A DNA stretch of 64,000 nt, from assembly GCA_944470555.2 (NCBI GenBank), contig OX104127.1:95566708-95630707 (forward strand). The letters are read 5' to 3'. This document shows, piece after piece, positions 13,201 through 23,774 of the stretch; position 1 is the first letter of the stretch, and every line of letters begins with the position of its first letter. The notes beneath the pieces are model-generated. The model was not told the DNA's origin. It worked only from the letters and a program-made list of their open reading frames with translations, and did no database searches. The position numbers and the translations under genes are program-made. This DNA comes from Heterobilharzia americana. Its lineage: Eukaryota > Platyhelminthes > Trematoda > Strigeidida > Schistosomatidae.

Positions 13201-13385
13201 TTTTGTTCAATTTGCTCCGTATTTTAGACTACTCGCAAGTTCAAAAAAAATTCCGGTTTCTCTTGCTTCGATAAAGATGAGTAGGAGAGAACACATTGTA
13301 TGAGTATAATGTTTTTGTTGATACTTACTTTGAATCCACAATTATTACCAGTTTGACCAAGTTGTAGAAATACTATTTCACGCAT
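4830..13385 (-). CDS. Divergent beta-tubulin, four exons, 431 aa
   Basis: Exons (- strand): 13329-13385, 10575-10683, 7848-8203 and 4830-5603 (57, 109, 356 and 774 nt). All introns are GT-AG, and the parts join in frame to 431 residues. The first two introns fall after codon 19 and in codon 56, the positions used by canonical beta-tubulins. The protein starts MREI, the autoregulatory N-terminus. It keeps [10 protein letters not shown], the E198 and C239 positions, PRLHFF, and VEWIPNN. Unusual residues by beta-tubulin numbering: C12 is T, Q15 is N, the glycine-rich loop is GGGCGSG (T143 to C), E69 is D, and position 200 is V. The protein stops at [12 protein letters not shown], so the acidic Glu-rich C-terminal tail that carries post-translational modification is absent. 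Tubulin identity is very secure. Being a specialised or germline isotype is inference. A decaying paralogue is unlikely, because all exons are open and splice sites are intact. Confidence 0.93.
6020..6785 (+). mobile_element. LINE fragment, 3' end of ORF2, in tubulin intron 3
   Basis: Contains the region after the reverse transcriptase (motif [11 protein letters not shown], then [17 protein letters not shown]) and the untranslated 3' tail ending GGTTTTGTCAGTC. This is the common APE-type trematode LINE ('family B' here), seen again at 18.8-20.7, 23.8-25.4, 28.9, 30.5-31.5, 46.5-50.3, 52.8-53.5, 59.4-60.9 and 62.4-63.1 kb. Bases 6033-6533 match 46788-47287 (opposite strand) with about 15 differences, including shared stop codons. 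The 3' tails of the two copies are clearly less similar. It is inserted antisense to the tubulin gene. Confidence 0.8.
7187..7227. repeat. AT dinucleotide microsatellite
   Basis: A 41-base perfect alternating AT run in intron 3 of the tubulin gene. Confidence 0.95.
9540..9685. repeat. Palindromic repeat with two opposed hammerhead-like motifs
   Basis: The arms TTACTTGGTGGTGGTTAG (left) and the inverted CACCACCAAGTAA (right) frame about 146 bases of imperfect inverted repeat around a short centre at 9605-9620. Each arm, read outward from the centre, carries a hammerhead-ribozyme-like order of elements. In the left arm (- strand) these are CTGACGA (9603-9597), stem II ATCC/GGAT (9596-9593 with 9586-9583), GAAA (9582-9579), a very short stem III, and GTT at 9573-9571. 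Stem I CCGG/CTGG flanks the motif. In the right arm (+ strand) they are CTGACGA (9625-9631), GGAC (9642-9645) and GAAA (9646-9649), with a weaker stem II. The motif resembles the Schistosoma Sm-alpha hammerhead satellite/SINE family. It lies in tubulin intron 2. Confidence 0.7.
10080..10210 (+). repeat. SINE with degenerate hammerhead ribozyme motif
   Basis: Part of a tRNA-like B-box region (GGGTTCCATCCC) is followed by a hammerhead-like unit. Stem I GCACTG (10135-10140) pairs perfectly with CAGTGC (10175-10180). The core is CTTAGGA (10141-10147; the expected CTGANGA has G changed to T). Stem II is GTCC/GGAC (10148-10151 with 10159-10162), GAAA is at 10163-10166, and a tiny stem III leads to GTT at 10172-10174. 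Related, more decayed copies occur at 30270-30400, 35030-35308, 35520-35610 and 45290-45430. The pattern matches the hammerhead-bearing SINE class known from schistosomes. The core substitution predicts that this copy is inactive or weak. Confidence 0.65.
12545..12800 (-). repeat. Repeat with tRNA-like 3' end, copy 1
   Basis: On the - strand this is about 180 bases of body followed by a tRNA-like domain (12580-12653, 74 nt). That domain begins GGACCTTGTAGCTCAGTTGG, has an anticodon-like stem CCGGG/CCCGG, and has a B-box GGTTCGAATC. The same body plus tRNA-like end occurs on the + strand at 55180-55450. The tRNA-like part is at the 3' side of the shared unit, whereas classical SINEs carry it at the 5' end. 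The acceptor stem matches at 5 of 7 pairs and position 33 is not T, so a functional tRNA gene is unlikely. It lies in tubulin intron 1. Confidence 0.65.
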
Positions 13386-14240
13386 TAAATATATGAAAAG
13401 TAAATTCAAACAGAATAATTATTACACTATGAATATAATGTGACTGTAATCTCTAAAGTATTAGGCTAGATCCAAGATAACAAATGAAACTTGAGATTTC
13501 TAAAAATTGTTGTTAGCCATAGATAATAATTCAGCGTCAAAATGAATCAATTAACTTCTTAATCGATTATTGATCAATTCAAATAAAAAGTATTAATATC
13601 TAGCTATATGACTATTATCATTAGTTGTATAGTGATAATGTTAAATACCGATAGATTTTAAGAAACGATATCTTGTTGGATAATTATTTACAAAGAATTG
13701 CGCATACAATCAGAATAGTGAAGTCTATTACATTGAAAAACTGGCTACTTGTTTGTAAATATGAAATTTCTTTCAAATTTAGATAAATTTATGTTTAATC
13801 AGACACTTAAATTTTTTTTTCACTACCTTCATTGAAAAGCATCCAGTGACTGGACATCCATAATGATGTGGCTTAAAATGGCTGTTTACAAAACGAATAC
13901 GAACAGTCATTATTTTCTTCGAGTTCTCCAGAATCCCTTTATTTTATGACCTTTCACTTTTTATTTTATACCATCTTTTTACGAGCTTAACCCAATATTT
14001 TATTTCACTTCCGCTATTGCGTCATCTATGATGGGTTTTTTAACCATCGTTACTCATTTGAAGTACCTTCTTAGTTTGATAACATTGGTTACATGCCAAG
14101 GCACTCAGATACGATTCACTATCAAAACTTGTATTGATTGGTCACAAGAGTCCAACCAATTTCATTTTGTCTAGTCCTGAGTGCAGATCGATAGGATTGC
14201 ACTCCTGTTACCAATCAATACATGTAATTCAGTCCTACAG
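13386..14240. other. Upstream flank of the tubulin gene
   Basis: Should contain the 5' untranslated region and promoter of the tubulin gene on the - strand. The DNA is AT-rich with no motif I can assign. No coding frame is recognised. Confidence 0.3.
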
Positions 14241-14450
14241 GAGGTAAATCGCGTCCCGAATAGCTGAGTGGTAAAGCTGCTGACTACTACACTGGGTGAC
14301 GCGGGTTCGAATCTTGAGCAGGACACCAGTTCCGTTGATGTTGCAGATACGCCCTGCTAACGAGTGCCAACAAGCACGAAACCTAGGTCCAGAGCTTCCT
14401 GCCGATCGCCCCCAAGCAACTGGTATCAAAACTTGTTAGAATGATGGAAA
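14241..14450 (+). repeat. tRNA-derived SINE, copy with full head
   Basis: Bases 14253-14324 read as a tRNA-like head: GTCC...GGAC acceptor ends, A-box-like TAGCTGAGTGGT, and B-box GGGTTCGAATC. The body follows with phrases about GTTGCAGATACGCC and ACGAGTGCCAACAA. Two further copies of the body lie nearby at 15275-15420 (-) and 16565-16760 (+). A tRNA-like Pol III promoter plus a shared unrelated body is the standard SINE layout. Confidence 0.7.
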
Positions 14451-15274
14451 ACCTTCAGGTTATCTACTGACCCAACTATGTAAATAGCATTTTTCTTGAA
14501 ACTGGTATAGAATATCAAAGTTTTTTTGGGAATGTAGCTAGCTAAAGTATGACATTTAATATTAAAAATTGACATTAATTATGTTGCAGTTAAACATGAA
14601 TGTTAGTAGTCTCATTTCAAATGAAGTAGCAAAAGACTACCAAACTAGAATGAGACTACATTCATTGACAAATAATTTTTGATGATTTTTTAGATGGATA
14701 TCAATTAGATACGAAACTTGTCTACCGGTATACATCCTTGAAACATTCTCATTCTGGTGTTTTCTGTAATCAACTAGAAACATTGTTTAATTTATATGAA
14801 CTACTAGCAAGGCTTGACCGAGTGATATCTCAAATATTTGGAGCCGAAGGTTATATATTTGCACAAATCTCTACGTGTTTCAAATAAAATAACTCTTACA
14901 TTCCTCATGAAAGTTTGGGCTGAGCTTCTTCTTCAAGAAAATAATGAGAAGTAAATTATGAAAAATATATAAAAACGAGTATAAAACTGTGTACTTAATC
15001 TCTTTGTCCGATTCTGTTTGTATAACGATTGGCTTCCAACCGTGATTTTTAATTAGCCTGTCAGTATAAAATTAAAGTATCCTGTTTGTGATGTGATTTG
15101 ACTTGTTCCGAATATCATCCTTCATAAAAAGTATGAAGCAAAATGGTCAGTGGTAAGACAATAGTCACATTTTCATAAGCTTTCATAAGCTTTCTAGTTT
15201 TGTAGGAGGTTTAACACTGATCTCGATACAACGTTCTCTACAGCATTAAAATAGGTAAAAGACTTTAAAAAATG

Positions 15275-15420
15275 TTAGTTAGATGGAGGTAATTGGCAAG
15301 AAGCTCTGGACGTAAGGTTCATGCTTGTTGGTATATCTGCAACCTCTACGAAACTGATGTCCTGAGATTTGAACTCGCGTCACCCAGTGTCGTAGAATAG
15401 AATTCGATTAGCACATAGGA
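15275..15420 (-). repeat. tRNA-derived SINE, second copy
   Basis: On the - strand it reads CACTGGGTGACGCGAGTTCAAATC (B-box region, one to two changes), then a body matching 14300-14430, ending near CAGAGCTTCTTGCC. The A-box half is lost or too altered to see. Confidence 0.6.
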
Positions 15421-16564
15421 CTAGACAATATGAAGTTGGTTACCCTAGAGTTACCAATCGATGAGATTCGAAAGAGGAAATAATAAATGGCATCATACGT
15501 CATGAGATGATGTTAAATCTTGATGTGTTTGCTCACTAATGTTCTAATAAATGATCTTTTGGAAACTGTGAAACATTCATGTGATATTGATTCGTCATTA
15601 TTAGCATACAAATTCCATTTGACATATATATTCAGCAATAATCAATTATTAGCCTAGCCTTAGTCTACTTACTTCTTTTTTTACCCCTTTGAATTGATGC
15701 TTTCCGCTCTGTCGACTGGTAATCAATTACCTGTGTTTCTTATCTATTAAAACATCCACCAGACTATCTGTCTACTAAGGCTACAACATTTGATTCTACT
15801 ACTGAGATTATTATACACTGCTCACCTCTTACTTTATAGTCTCCCGAATAAATACGTAGAATGTCCCACTGTTATTCGAAGGGATCATTTCTTCGTATGC
15901 AGTTCCACCTGTTATCAAACTCAAAGTCGGTTCATGTTTTTCTTGTACAATAACTAAATGTTACGATTTTCCCTCCACATCGATTCTTTGTATATTCTAG
16001 GTTTTCTATAAGTAAAGTTGTGCCATGAGGTGATTTCGTTTTATTTGACAAATCTTTTCATCTTTATAAACTCTATCAAGGTAACGCCATGTATCTTAAT
16101 GACCACAGGGGAAGGAATATAACAAGGACATTGACTTTATGCTTAGCACCTATATATAAACGGAACTACAATTGCAACATTTGTATCCTCAACTACTGCT
16201 TATTCACAAACGCAGACAACAGAAGAAAATGCCTAAGATGAGTGGATTGTCCTACTAATTTAGGATATGTTAAAATATTCGTATGGTACTTTATTATCAC
16301 TCAAGAAAGCGTTTTCTGAATCATACAAACTTCGTTTCAAATTATATAGGGCTTGGAGGCAAAATAAAAGCAAATAGAAAGATTCTAAGGTTTTTCTCGC
16401 TGACTCATCTGAAAAAACGTTGACAGGTGACTCTTTCAGGGTGAAATGCATAGGAAGTTAGTACTCTTCAAGAGATATCTCAATTCTCAATCAGAACGAG
16501 TAAAATGCGCAAAACCTATAACCCCTTTGATTCCATCTGCATAAAGAATACTGAAACATATCCT

Positions 16565-16760
16565 AACGAATCTCTGGAGGGAACTCAGTTCCCATGAGGT
16601 TGCAGACATACCTCACTGACGAGTGCCAACAATCTCGAATCCTAGGTTCAGGGCTTCTTGCTGTTTGTTGCCAACCACCTAATATCAATCAAAATGCATC
16701 GCAATACTGAGTCTTCTGGCTTGGTGACCACATTATAAAATGGTCGATAGAATTCGATCA
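16565..16760 (+). repeat. tRNA-derived SINE, headless third copy
   Basis: Matches the body of the SINE at 14241-14450 (TTGCAGACATACC..., GAGTGCCAACAA, TTCTTGCTG) without its tRNA-like head. Confidence 0.5.
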
Positions 16761-18774
16761 GCACTTTGGACAAGAAAAGAGAAACTTGGTTACTTTCCTG
16801 TCATTAAATAATGTAAATAATGTAATAAACCGTATCGAAACATATCCTAATGGCTTTTAGAGTTAAGCATTCATTATACGACTACTTTTTACTGAAAATT
16901 GTCATCATGAAAATTTTCTGATAGACAGTCATTAATTCAGCCAATAGAAGAATCAACACTACGAAGAAAGAAGCAACGATGCCTTGTTGTGCACAATGAC
17001 AAAACCAAATCCTAAAGTAATATTGAAGCAAATCCTTAAAATACTTACTTATAGTATTAAGACTGATTTGAAGCCATAAAATTCTTTAGAACAAGTTGCA
17101 ATTAAAGGGAATGAGGAAGTTTTGAGAGAGGTAGAGTATAGCTAGTATATTTCAGCAATATGTTCACATACGTTTACCAGTAACTAAAACGTTTCCAGTG
17201 TCATTTCGTAAACACTAATCAAACTCTGCTGATCACATTTGCAAAGTGTTCACCAGGGTGGATGACATCATAGTTTTTTATTCTGAATGTTTAAAGTCAA
17301 TGAGCAGGAAGCGCTTGACCCACCTTTATTGCTTGTTAGCGGTCGTCACTAAGCGGCAACGTCGGTGGAATGAATATTTCTGCACTATCCAGCATAATAA
17401 ATACGTAATAAAACAGAAATATACCCGCTGACTAGCAAAACCACAAGCATATACCAAGATTGAAACGCATACATCCACTAAAAGTCTAGTTGCGTACGAC
17501 GGTGGGTCTCTCTGTTGCCCCACTAGATATCAATCAGTACACCGTTGACCTGGCGAAAACTATGGTTGGAGAAATCCATATAGGCAAGAACAGTGGTGTG
17601 AGTCTTCAAAGCACAGACGTCTTTTTAAGCCGTCAAAATTCCTCTCACCTCGCAGTGCAATCGAAAGGTAAGGTGAATCTAGCTTCCTAATTCAGGCAAT
17701 CATTGTTGAAACAATCCCAAGAGATAGTTGTAGTTTACCTTGCGAAGGTGAGCGATATTCGGTTGGGACTGCCAGTGTCGTTAGTCCTAATCTTGGCTGT
17801 ACTCCACTAACCTGAAAGAATTCACTGTTCTGAAACTTTCAGGATTACGGGTTCACGGGCTAGACCCCTTTTCAGTACGCTAGGTTGTGGAGGCCCCAGT
17901 CAGAACAGTAAACAAAACGATTACCCTGCGAATGTAGATGCGTTGAAGCCTGAGAGATGGGAAGGTTCCAGGATAACCTTTATCATTTTTGAGGGGGCAT
18001 TAGCAGAATGCCCTGACAGAAGTATGCGTCTACATTCGAATGCGTTGCTTCTATGTTTCCTGCTCGGTGAGAGGATCGATCCGCCAGGTTCCTGTTGGAC
18101 TACCCAGAGATCCGAAGACCTGCTCAGAACTTGGAGCTGAGTCGAAAATCGGATTGAAATAAAAGACAGAAAAACCTTTAGTATTCAACAAAGAGATAGA
18201 AAGTAAACCGAAACTTAAACCGTATTTGTTACTTGTTCTTAAGTTTGTACAAATTAACGATTGTACCAATTTGCGGTATGATGGTGTATCTGACATCCCA
18301 ATAAGAGATCACTGGACTTGGTATGAGCTTAATTCACCGACTGTCTATCCTAATAATGGTTTTATAGAAAATTCAAATGGTTATCCAGTCACAACTACTG
18401 ACTAAATTCATTATCATTCACTTTAACGACATAATTATTCAATCGCATTGTTAGTTAATCGGCTTTCCATTTGATACAGTTGATTGAGGTCAGATAATTT
18501 AGTTAAATAAACCGATGTGTTAGATTTTCAACCAAATGTTTGGTAATAATCCACTGTTATTTGCACCAATGTACATAAAATGTAAGTTCACAAAAAAGTA
18601 TTGATGACGCACTGGCAACTATAAAAATAATAATGCTAAACCAAATAGAAATTAAACATTACCAGAAAGGTCTGAAATACCAGAAACAGCTTGAGCAGTT
18701 CTAATAAGCTAAATGAATAAAAAGCGCACCAATCAATTATTCATTAAACACACAACAATTCTGTGTTTGACTTG
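16761..18774. other. Unclassified segment with mixed composition
   Basis: Bases 17240-18200 are less AT-rich than the surroundings and hold several short open frames on both strands (17490-17690, 17943-18140 and others), none with a motif I recognise. A near-perfect inverted repeat pairs CGAATGTAGATGCG (about 17931-17944) with TGCGTCTACATTCG (about 18025-18038). It may be a decayed repeat. I see nothing assignable in the rest. Confidence 0.3.
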
Positions 18775-20325
18775 ATTCACAGGCAAAATCAACTTAGAAC
18801 AGAAGTCCATCGGTTCGCAATACCACATTTCACGATAGTGCGGAAAGAATTAGAAGGTAGAAAAAGAATGACATCACAGTGAAGCATAAGAGTATACATG
18901 AAGGAAAAATGTGAAGAATGAACGTTTCTGAGAATATTCAGACGTAAAAAGAAGTCAAAAAAAAGAATAAACATGTACTCTAGTGACCAATTTTTAGCCA
19001 TATCACCAAGGGACGCCAACCTTTCAATCCGATTACTTTGACAACCCCAGCAAGGGACACTGTACCTACAAACACACGTCAGACTAACAACCAATGGCCT
19101 AATAACTGCTGAGGCGTCCTGGTCTAGTCAGTATGACCCTTCAACCAACCCAGTCTCACATTTCCAAAAATTTAAGGTAGGTGGTGGTTCAGAACGTGTG
19201 AGCTACATCAGTCAGTGAAATGTGAAAAACCCATCTACTGGCTTACAGAATTCCTCTTTTAGCACCAAAATCGCTCACAAAGTGATTTCATCAGATGTTT
19301 CAGAGCCATATAATAAAAACATGAAGTGCGAAGTCATATGGCAGTCCATTATCCGAAAGTCTCTCAACACAGCTGTCAAAATTGGCAAATGCCAAATGAG
19401 CCTTCTCTCTCCAAGCAACCAGTGATCAACGCCCTCAACCACTTCATTCACGGTCATCACACTGGAAGGACCTGCAGACCAATCTTACAGCATCATCCTG
19501 CATTTGACAGGTGCAAAACGCATGACAAACATACTCAGATCTCCCCCCAACACGTTCACAAGACCCTGCATCTTGTAAGCGTCTTCACGTAGCAGGACAA
19601 GATCGTCTGCATAAGCCAAGTCAACCATATACACCTCCTCCACCCTAGAAAGTTAGACGTACCTCAGCTTTTGTCCATTGGTACATTTATAACGAAGTTG
19701 AACAGGAAGAGTCAGTCAGCATTCCTGGTAGACAACACTGGTTCTCCTCAACTCAGATGACGACTCTCCATAAGCTACTACATAGCTGCGTTAGTTCAAA
19801 CAGACAGCTCTGATTAGCACCAAAAACCTAGTCCACAGTCTCACAGTCAGACACTGCCACAGCACCTCACGGTCGACAGAGTTGAAACCACCTTCAAGTC
19901 AAGAAATATACCAAGTATCAGTCACTCGTAAGCATGTCTGTGTTCTGAAACTCGTCGAAGGACGAAAATCTGATCGATGCACTCTCTTCCAGGTCTCATA
20001 TTTGCCTGCTTTGCTCAATTTTCTGTTCCTGAGGTCCATTTACGCGTCGGATAACTATGGTCCTCTTGATCTTGGACACGATGTTAGTTAAACTTATCCC
20101 CCTGTAGTTGTCACAAGAAGACTTCTCTACCTTCTCATAGACTGGGGTGGCCAGTAAAGTAGACCAGTCTGATGATACTACATCTGATTCCCATGAACTA
20201 CTTAGTCCCTCCAGCACTAATCAGCAATTTCCTACCTCTATCCTTATAAACTTCTTCCCGGAACGTCATACGGTATACAATACTGCATCACTGTGTGCCG
20301 TATCAAATAAACAACCTAATATGGA
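18775..20325 (-). mobile_element. Family-B LINE fragment, internally deleted
   Basis: On the - strand it runs from the 5' part of the reverse transcriptase domain (SSDWSTLLATPVYEK, then SSCDNYRGISLTNIVSK, about 20217-20040) through RT remnants to the untranslated 3' end near 18780. Frames are broken repeatedly. The subregion 19963-20306 is identical to 31179-31522 except for one base, far more similar than the flanking parts of the two copies. Confidence 0.75.
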
Positions 20326-20695
20326 CTGACTGACAAATCAACGCAGAACCTACGGCACAGGTGCATCGGCTCAAGCTGCCACACTTCACAGTAGTACACA
20401 AAGAACACATGGAGGCTGCAAGAAGCCTTTCCGATTGGTCCGGGTTTCCTACCATACCCTTAAAGTAACTTGCTATTATGAATAAATCTGAACGTTCAGT
20501 TTTATGTAGTCATATTGATATCTTTTGATAGAATTCATTTTTACACCAACCGAACTGCAGTCTGTGGGTGTGTAGGCCAGGATCACTAATAGACATCTGT
20601 GTTTTTCACTAATCTTTGAGGTAAATACATTTAGTTCGTTAATATACATCACAATTTGTAACTATGGTAGTGAGTTTCGAAACCAAACTTGTCAA
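20326..20695 (-). mobile_element. Family-B LINE fragment: 3' tail joined to endonuclease part
   Basis: Starts with the LINE 3' end (GACTGACAAA then CATCGGCTCAAG, 20326-20400). It then jumps to the endonuclease region around 20450-20600, which on the - strand contains the TYTPTD-like segment ending in CTGCAGTTCGG and a DEFY-like stretch. The reverse transcriptase is missing, so the copy has a large internal deletion. It abuts the RTE-like element at about 20700. Confidence 0.6.
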
Positions 20696-20699
20696 GTAA

Positions 20700-23600
20700 T
20701 CATCATCATCAACAAGCCTCGCCTAGGTAACTAGTACACTAGTTACTAGCCTGCCAAGCTCGGATAAAGAGGGAAGGTTGGGCATACGGCTGGCAACCCT
20801 ACCCCGGAAAACCGATACAATCACTAAACAAACTTCAAAGCAAAATGAATATATAAAAAAATAACAAAAATAGACTTATCGATGAAATTGGGGAGACGAA
20901 ATGACGCCAGTTGGCGAAAGCCTTCACGAAGCCAATTGGCCGATATATCTTCTCTTCTATAGATGAAACCAAAAGTAAACACAGGAACTTACAATGTCTG
21001 CAACATGTGTGAACCTAGCAAGGCTGCCCAGATTGCAAAAGAGATGAGAAGGTATGACATAGAAGTGCTAGGCTAGGAATCTGTCAAAGCAGATGGAATG
21101 GGAATGGACTCTCCAAACTGTCAACTCGAGAGTCAATAATCTACTACAATATTGTTACACAAACGACAAACATGAGCACACTGAGGAAGTGGCTATCATG
21201 ATGTCCCCAACAGCATCGAAGGCTCTTTCTCATGCAGTGGGAACCAATCTCCTCCAGCATCACGATCAGGATCATGACAGCAAGATTCAACTCAAAAGGA
21301 AGCAAAGTCACAATCATACAATGCTACACTGCGCACCTAAAAATAATGCAGGTGAAGACAAGAAGGGGGAATTCTACAAACAACTGCCATCAGTACTGGA
21401 CAAGACCCCAATCCAGTTGGCGACATCAAAATTCATTCTAATGGGTGACAAATGCCAAACTAGGAACACAAGATCAAGAAGGGGAGCAGATGTAGGTAGG
21501 TTTACACGACCCACACCACTATCTAGTGCAAGGAACCTACCTTCCAAATCAAGTTGAAAGCCTTCAAACAACCTGGTGATGATAGACCACAATTCAAGTT
21601 CAACACCCAGAACAGAAACTAAACTTAAGGACGAAACTACAAAGGACATCTTCACGTCAGCCAGTCATCAGGACAAAATGAGAGACATTAAGCAACACCA
21701 CTGAAAGAACCTGTGTGGAAGAACACTGGAAGTCTTTGAAAGAGATGTGGAAAGAAACCTGCATAACCAACCGTATTAGGGGGGAAGAAGAAACAAGACA
21801 AGACAAGAAATGGATCTCGATGGACACATGGAAGCTGATAGAGGAGAGGAAGATGGTGAGGCAGAAGATGAACCAGTCGAGGAATGAACAACGAAAAGAT
21901 GGACTGAATACAACCTATAAAACACTACGCTGGACAAAGAAGTGAAGAAGAGTGAGCGCAAAGACAAAACACACTCCTACAACACACTGGCAAGTGAAGC
22001 AGAACAGGCTGCAGGTAGGCGAGACCTGACAATACTATATCAAATAACCAGGCTACTATCTAGGACAGAAAAGATCAACACAGATGAAAACAATGAAAGG
22101 TAGTAAAAGAAAACATAGTTACCAAAGAGGAGGAACAAAGAAAATGATGGGCTGACCAAGTCAAAAAACTCTTGAATTAACCACCACCACCACCACCACC
22201 GCCACCATCACCTACAACTTATCCAAAAATACTACCAGCAGCCCAGTCACAGAATTACCAGTGAACACATGGCCTCCGACAAAACCAGAAGTGAAGTCCT
22301 GAACGTCATAAAGTAGCTGAAAGCCGAAGAAGCAGCAGGACCGAATGGAATTCCAGCAGAAGCACTGAAGACAGACGTAGAGACAACAACGGACATGCTC
22401 TCACCACTATCGCAGAAGGTTTCGGAAGTGTTTGCAAGAACTAGAGTGGAATCATGCTCCTGTCGCTGTCAACCACAAGCAAAATATTAGGCCGTATTAT
22501 CCTGAAGAGGCTAAAACACGGTCTCGATTCGAAATTACGACCAGAACAGGTTGGATTCAAGAAGAACAAACCATGTGCGGGTCAAATTGCAACAATACGC
22601 TACGCATCATAATAGAACAGAGCAAAGAATGCCAGTCAACTGTCGACCTCAACTTCATCTACTTTGAACAGGTCTTCGACAGCTTCGACCGAGAAATAAT
22701 TTGGAAACTGCTTCAACACTACGGAGTACCACAAACCATTATCAACCTCATTCAACGGCTATACTAGGACGCCAGATGCCACGTGATTCACAATGGAAAG
22801 CTCAGTGATGCCCTTGAAGTGACGTTAGGAGTAAGACAAGGCTGTCGACTAACACCCATGATTTTCCTGATTGTGGTCGACTGGATCATGCAGCAAACAG
22901 TGAGGAGCGCGAAAGGGGGATACGCTGGACCGATGAGAAGACCCTAGAAGGTTTGGATTTCGCCGATGATTTATGTTTAATATCGCACAAACTAGAAGAT
23001 CTGCAGGCGAAAACCAACAAGTTGACAGGAGAAGTAGCGAAGACAACACTTCTGTCAAGCGGATGTAGAGAAGACAGATGTGATGAAGATACACAGCCAA
23101 CAACAACAAGCAGCAATCATCATGAACAGGAGAAACCTAATGGAAGTAGTCTCTCTCCCCTGCCTAGGTAGCATCATTTCAACTACAGGTGGCACAGATG
23201 AGGATGTCAAAGCCAAAATCGGGAAAACAAGACAGGCTTTTATTAATCTGAAACCAGTGTGGAGATCTTCTGCACTCAACATAAAGAACAAGATCCGGAT
23301 TTTCAACACTAATTCAGTCAAGTCAGTGATTCTATGTGATGATTCAGAAACTTGGCGCTTCACGAAAAGCATTTCCAACAAACTACAAACATTCATCAAC
23401 AGCTGCCTTCGGTCGATACTCAAGATCAGGTAGCCAAAAATAATATGCAACAAGGAACTCTGTGATCGAACCAACAAATAACCCATCGCCCAACAAATAT
23501 GCAGAACAAAGTGGAGATGGATCGGGCATACACTGAGAAGACCGTTTGGGGACATCACGCGCCAGGCCATGCTGAAGAATGGAATCCAAAGAGGAAAAAA

Positions 23601-23771
23601 CGAGTTGGGCGTCCGAGAGTGGCATGGAGGAGAACATGTGAGGAAGAGATGAAAGCTTGTGGGCAGTCGTGTAACCAGGTTGAAAAGACTGCAGAGAGGA
23701 AAGTGAAATGGAGACATGCTACTGAAGCCCTACGTTCCACTAGGAACCCAAGGGACAAATAATAATAATCA
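20700..23771 (+). mobile_element. Near full-length, decayed RTE-like LINE
   Basis: The 5' end has a GC-richer leader (GGGAAGGTTGGGCATACGGC, about 20770) followed by the endonuclease start TYNVCNMCEPSKAAQIAKEM at about 20990. A linker follows (EWISMD-like, 21720-21945). Reverse transcriptase pieces are at 22330-22980: AAGPNGIPAEALK, FIYFEQVFDSFDRE, RQGCRLTP-like and LDFADDLCLISH. The C-terminal part (TFINSCLRSILKIR, WRWIGHTLRRP) runs to TRNPRDK at about 23757. A TAA/AAT microsatellite closes the element. Several stops and frameshifts make it inactive. The layout and short repeat tail fit the RTE clade (SR2/Perere-3-like in schistosomes); the clade call is by pattern only. Confidence 0.8.
22181..22212. 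repeat. CCA trinucleotide run
   Basis: Repeats of ACC/CCA with one G and one T interruption, inside the linker of the RTE-like LINE. Probably expanded after insertion. Confidence 0.8.
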
Positions 23772-23774
23772 ACA

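Noticed and set aside
14253..14324. Possible tRNA gene
   Set aside because: Pol III boxes are present, but the unit is the head of a SINE with further copies nearby.
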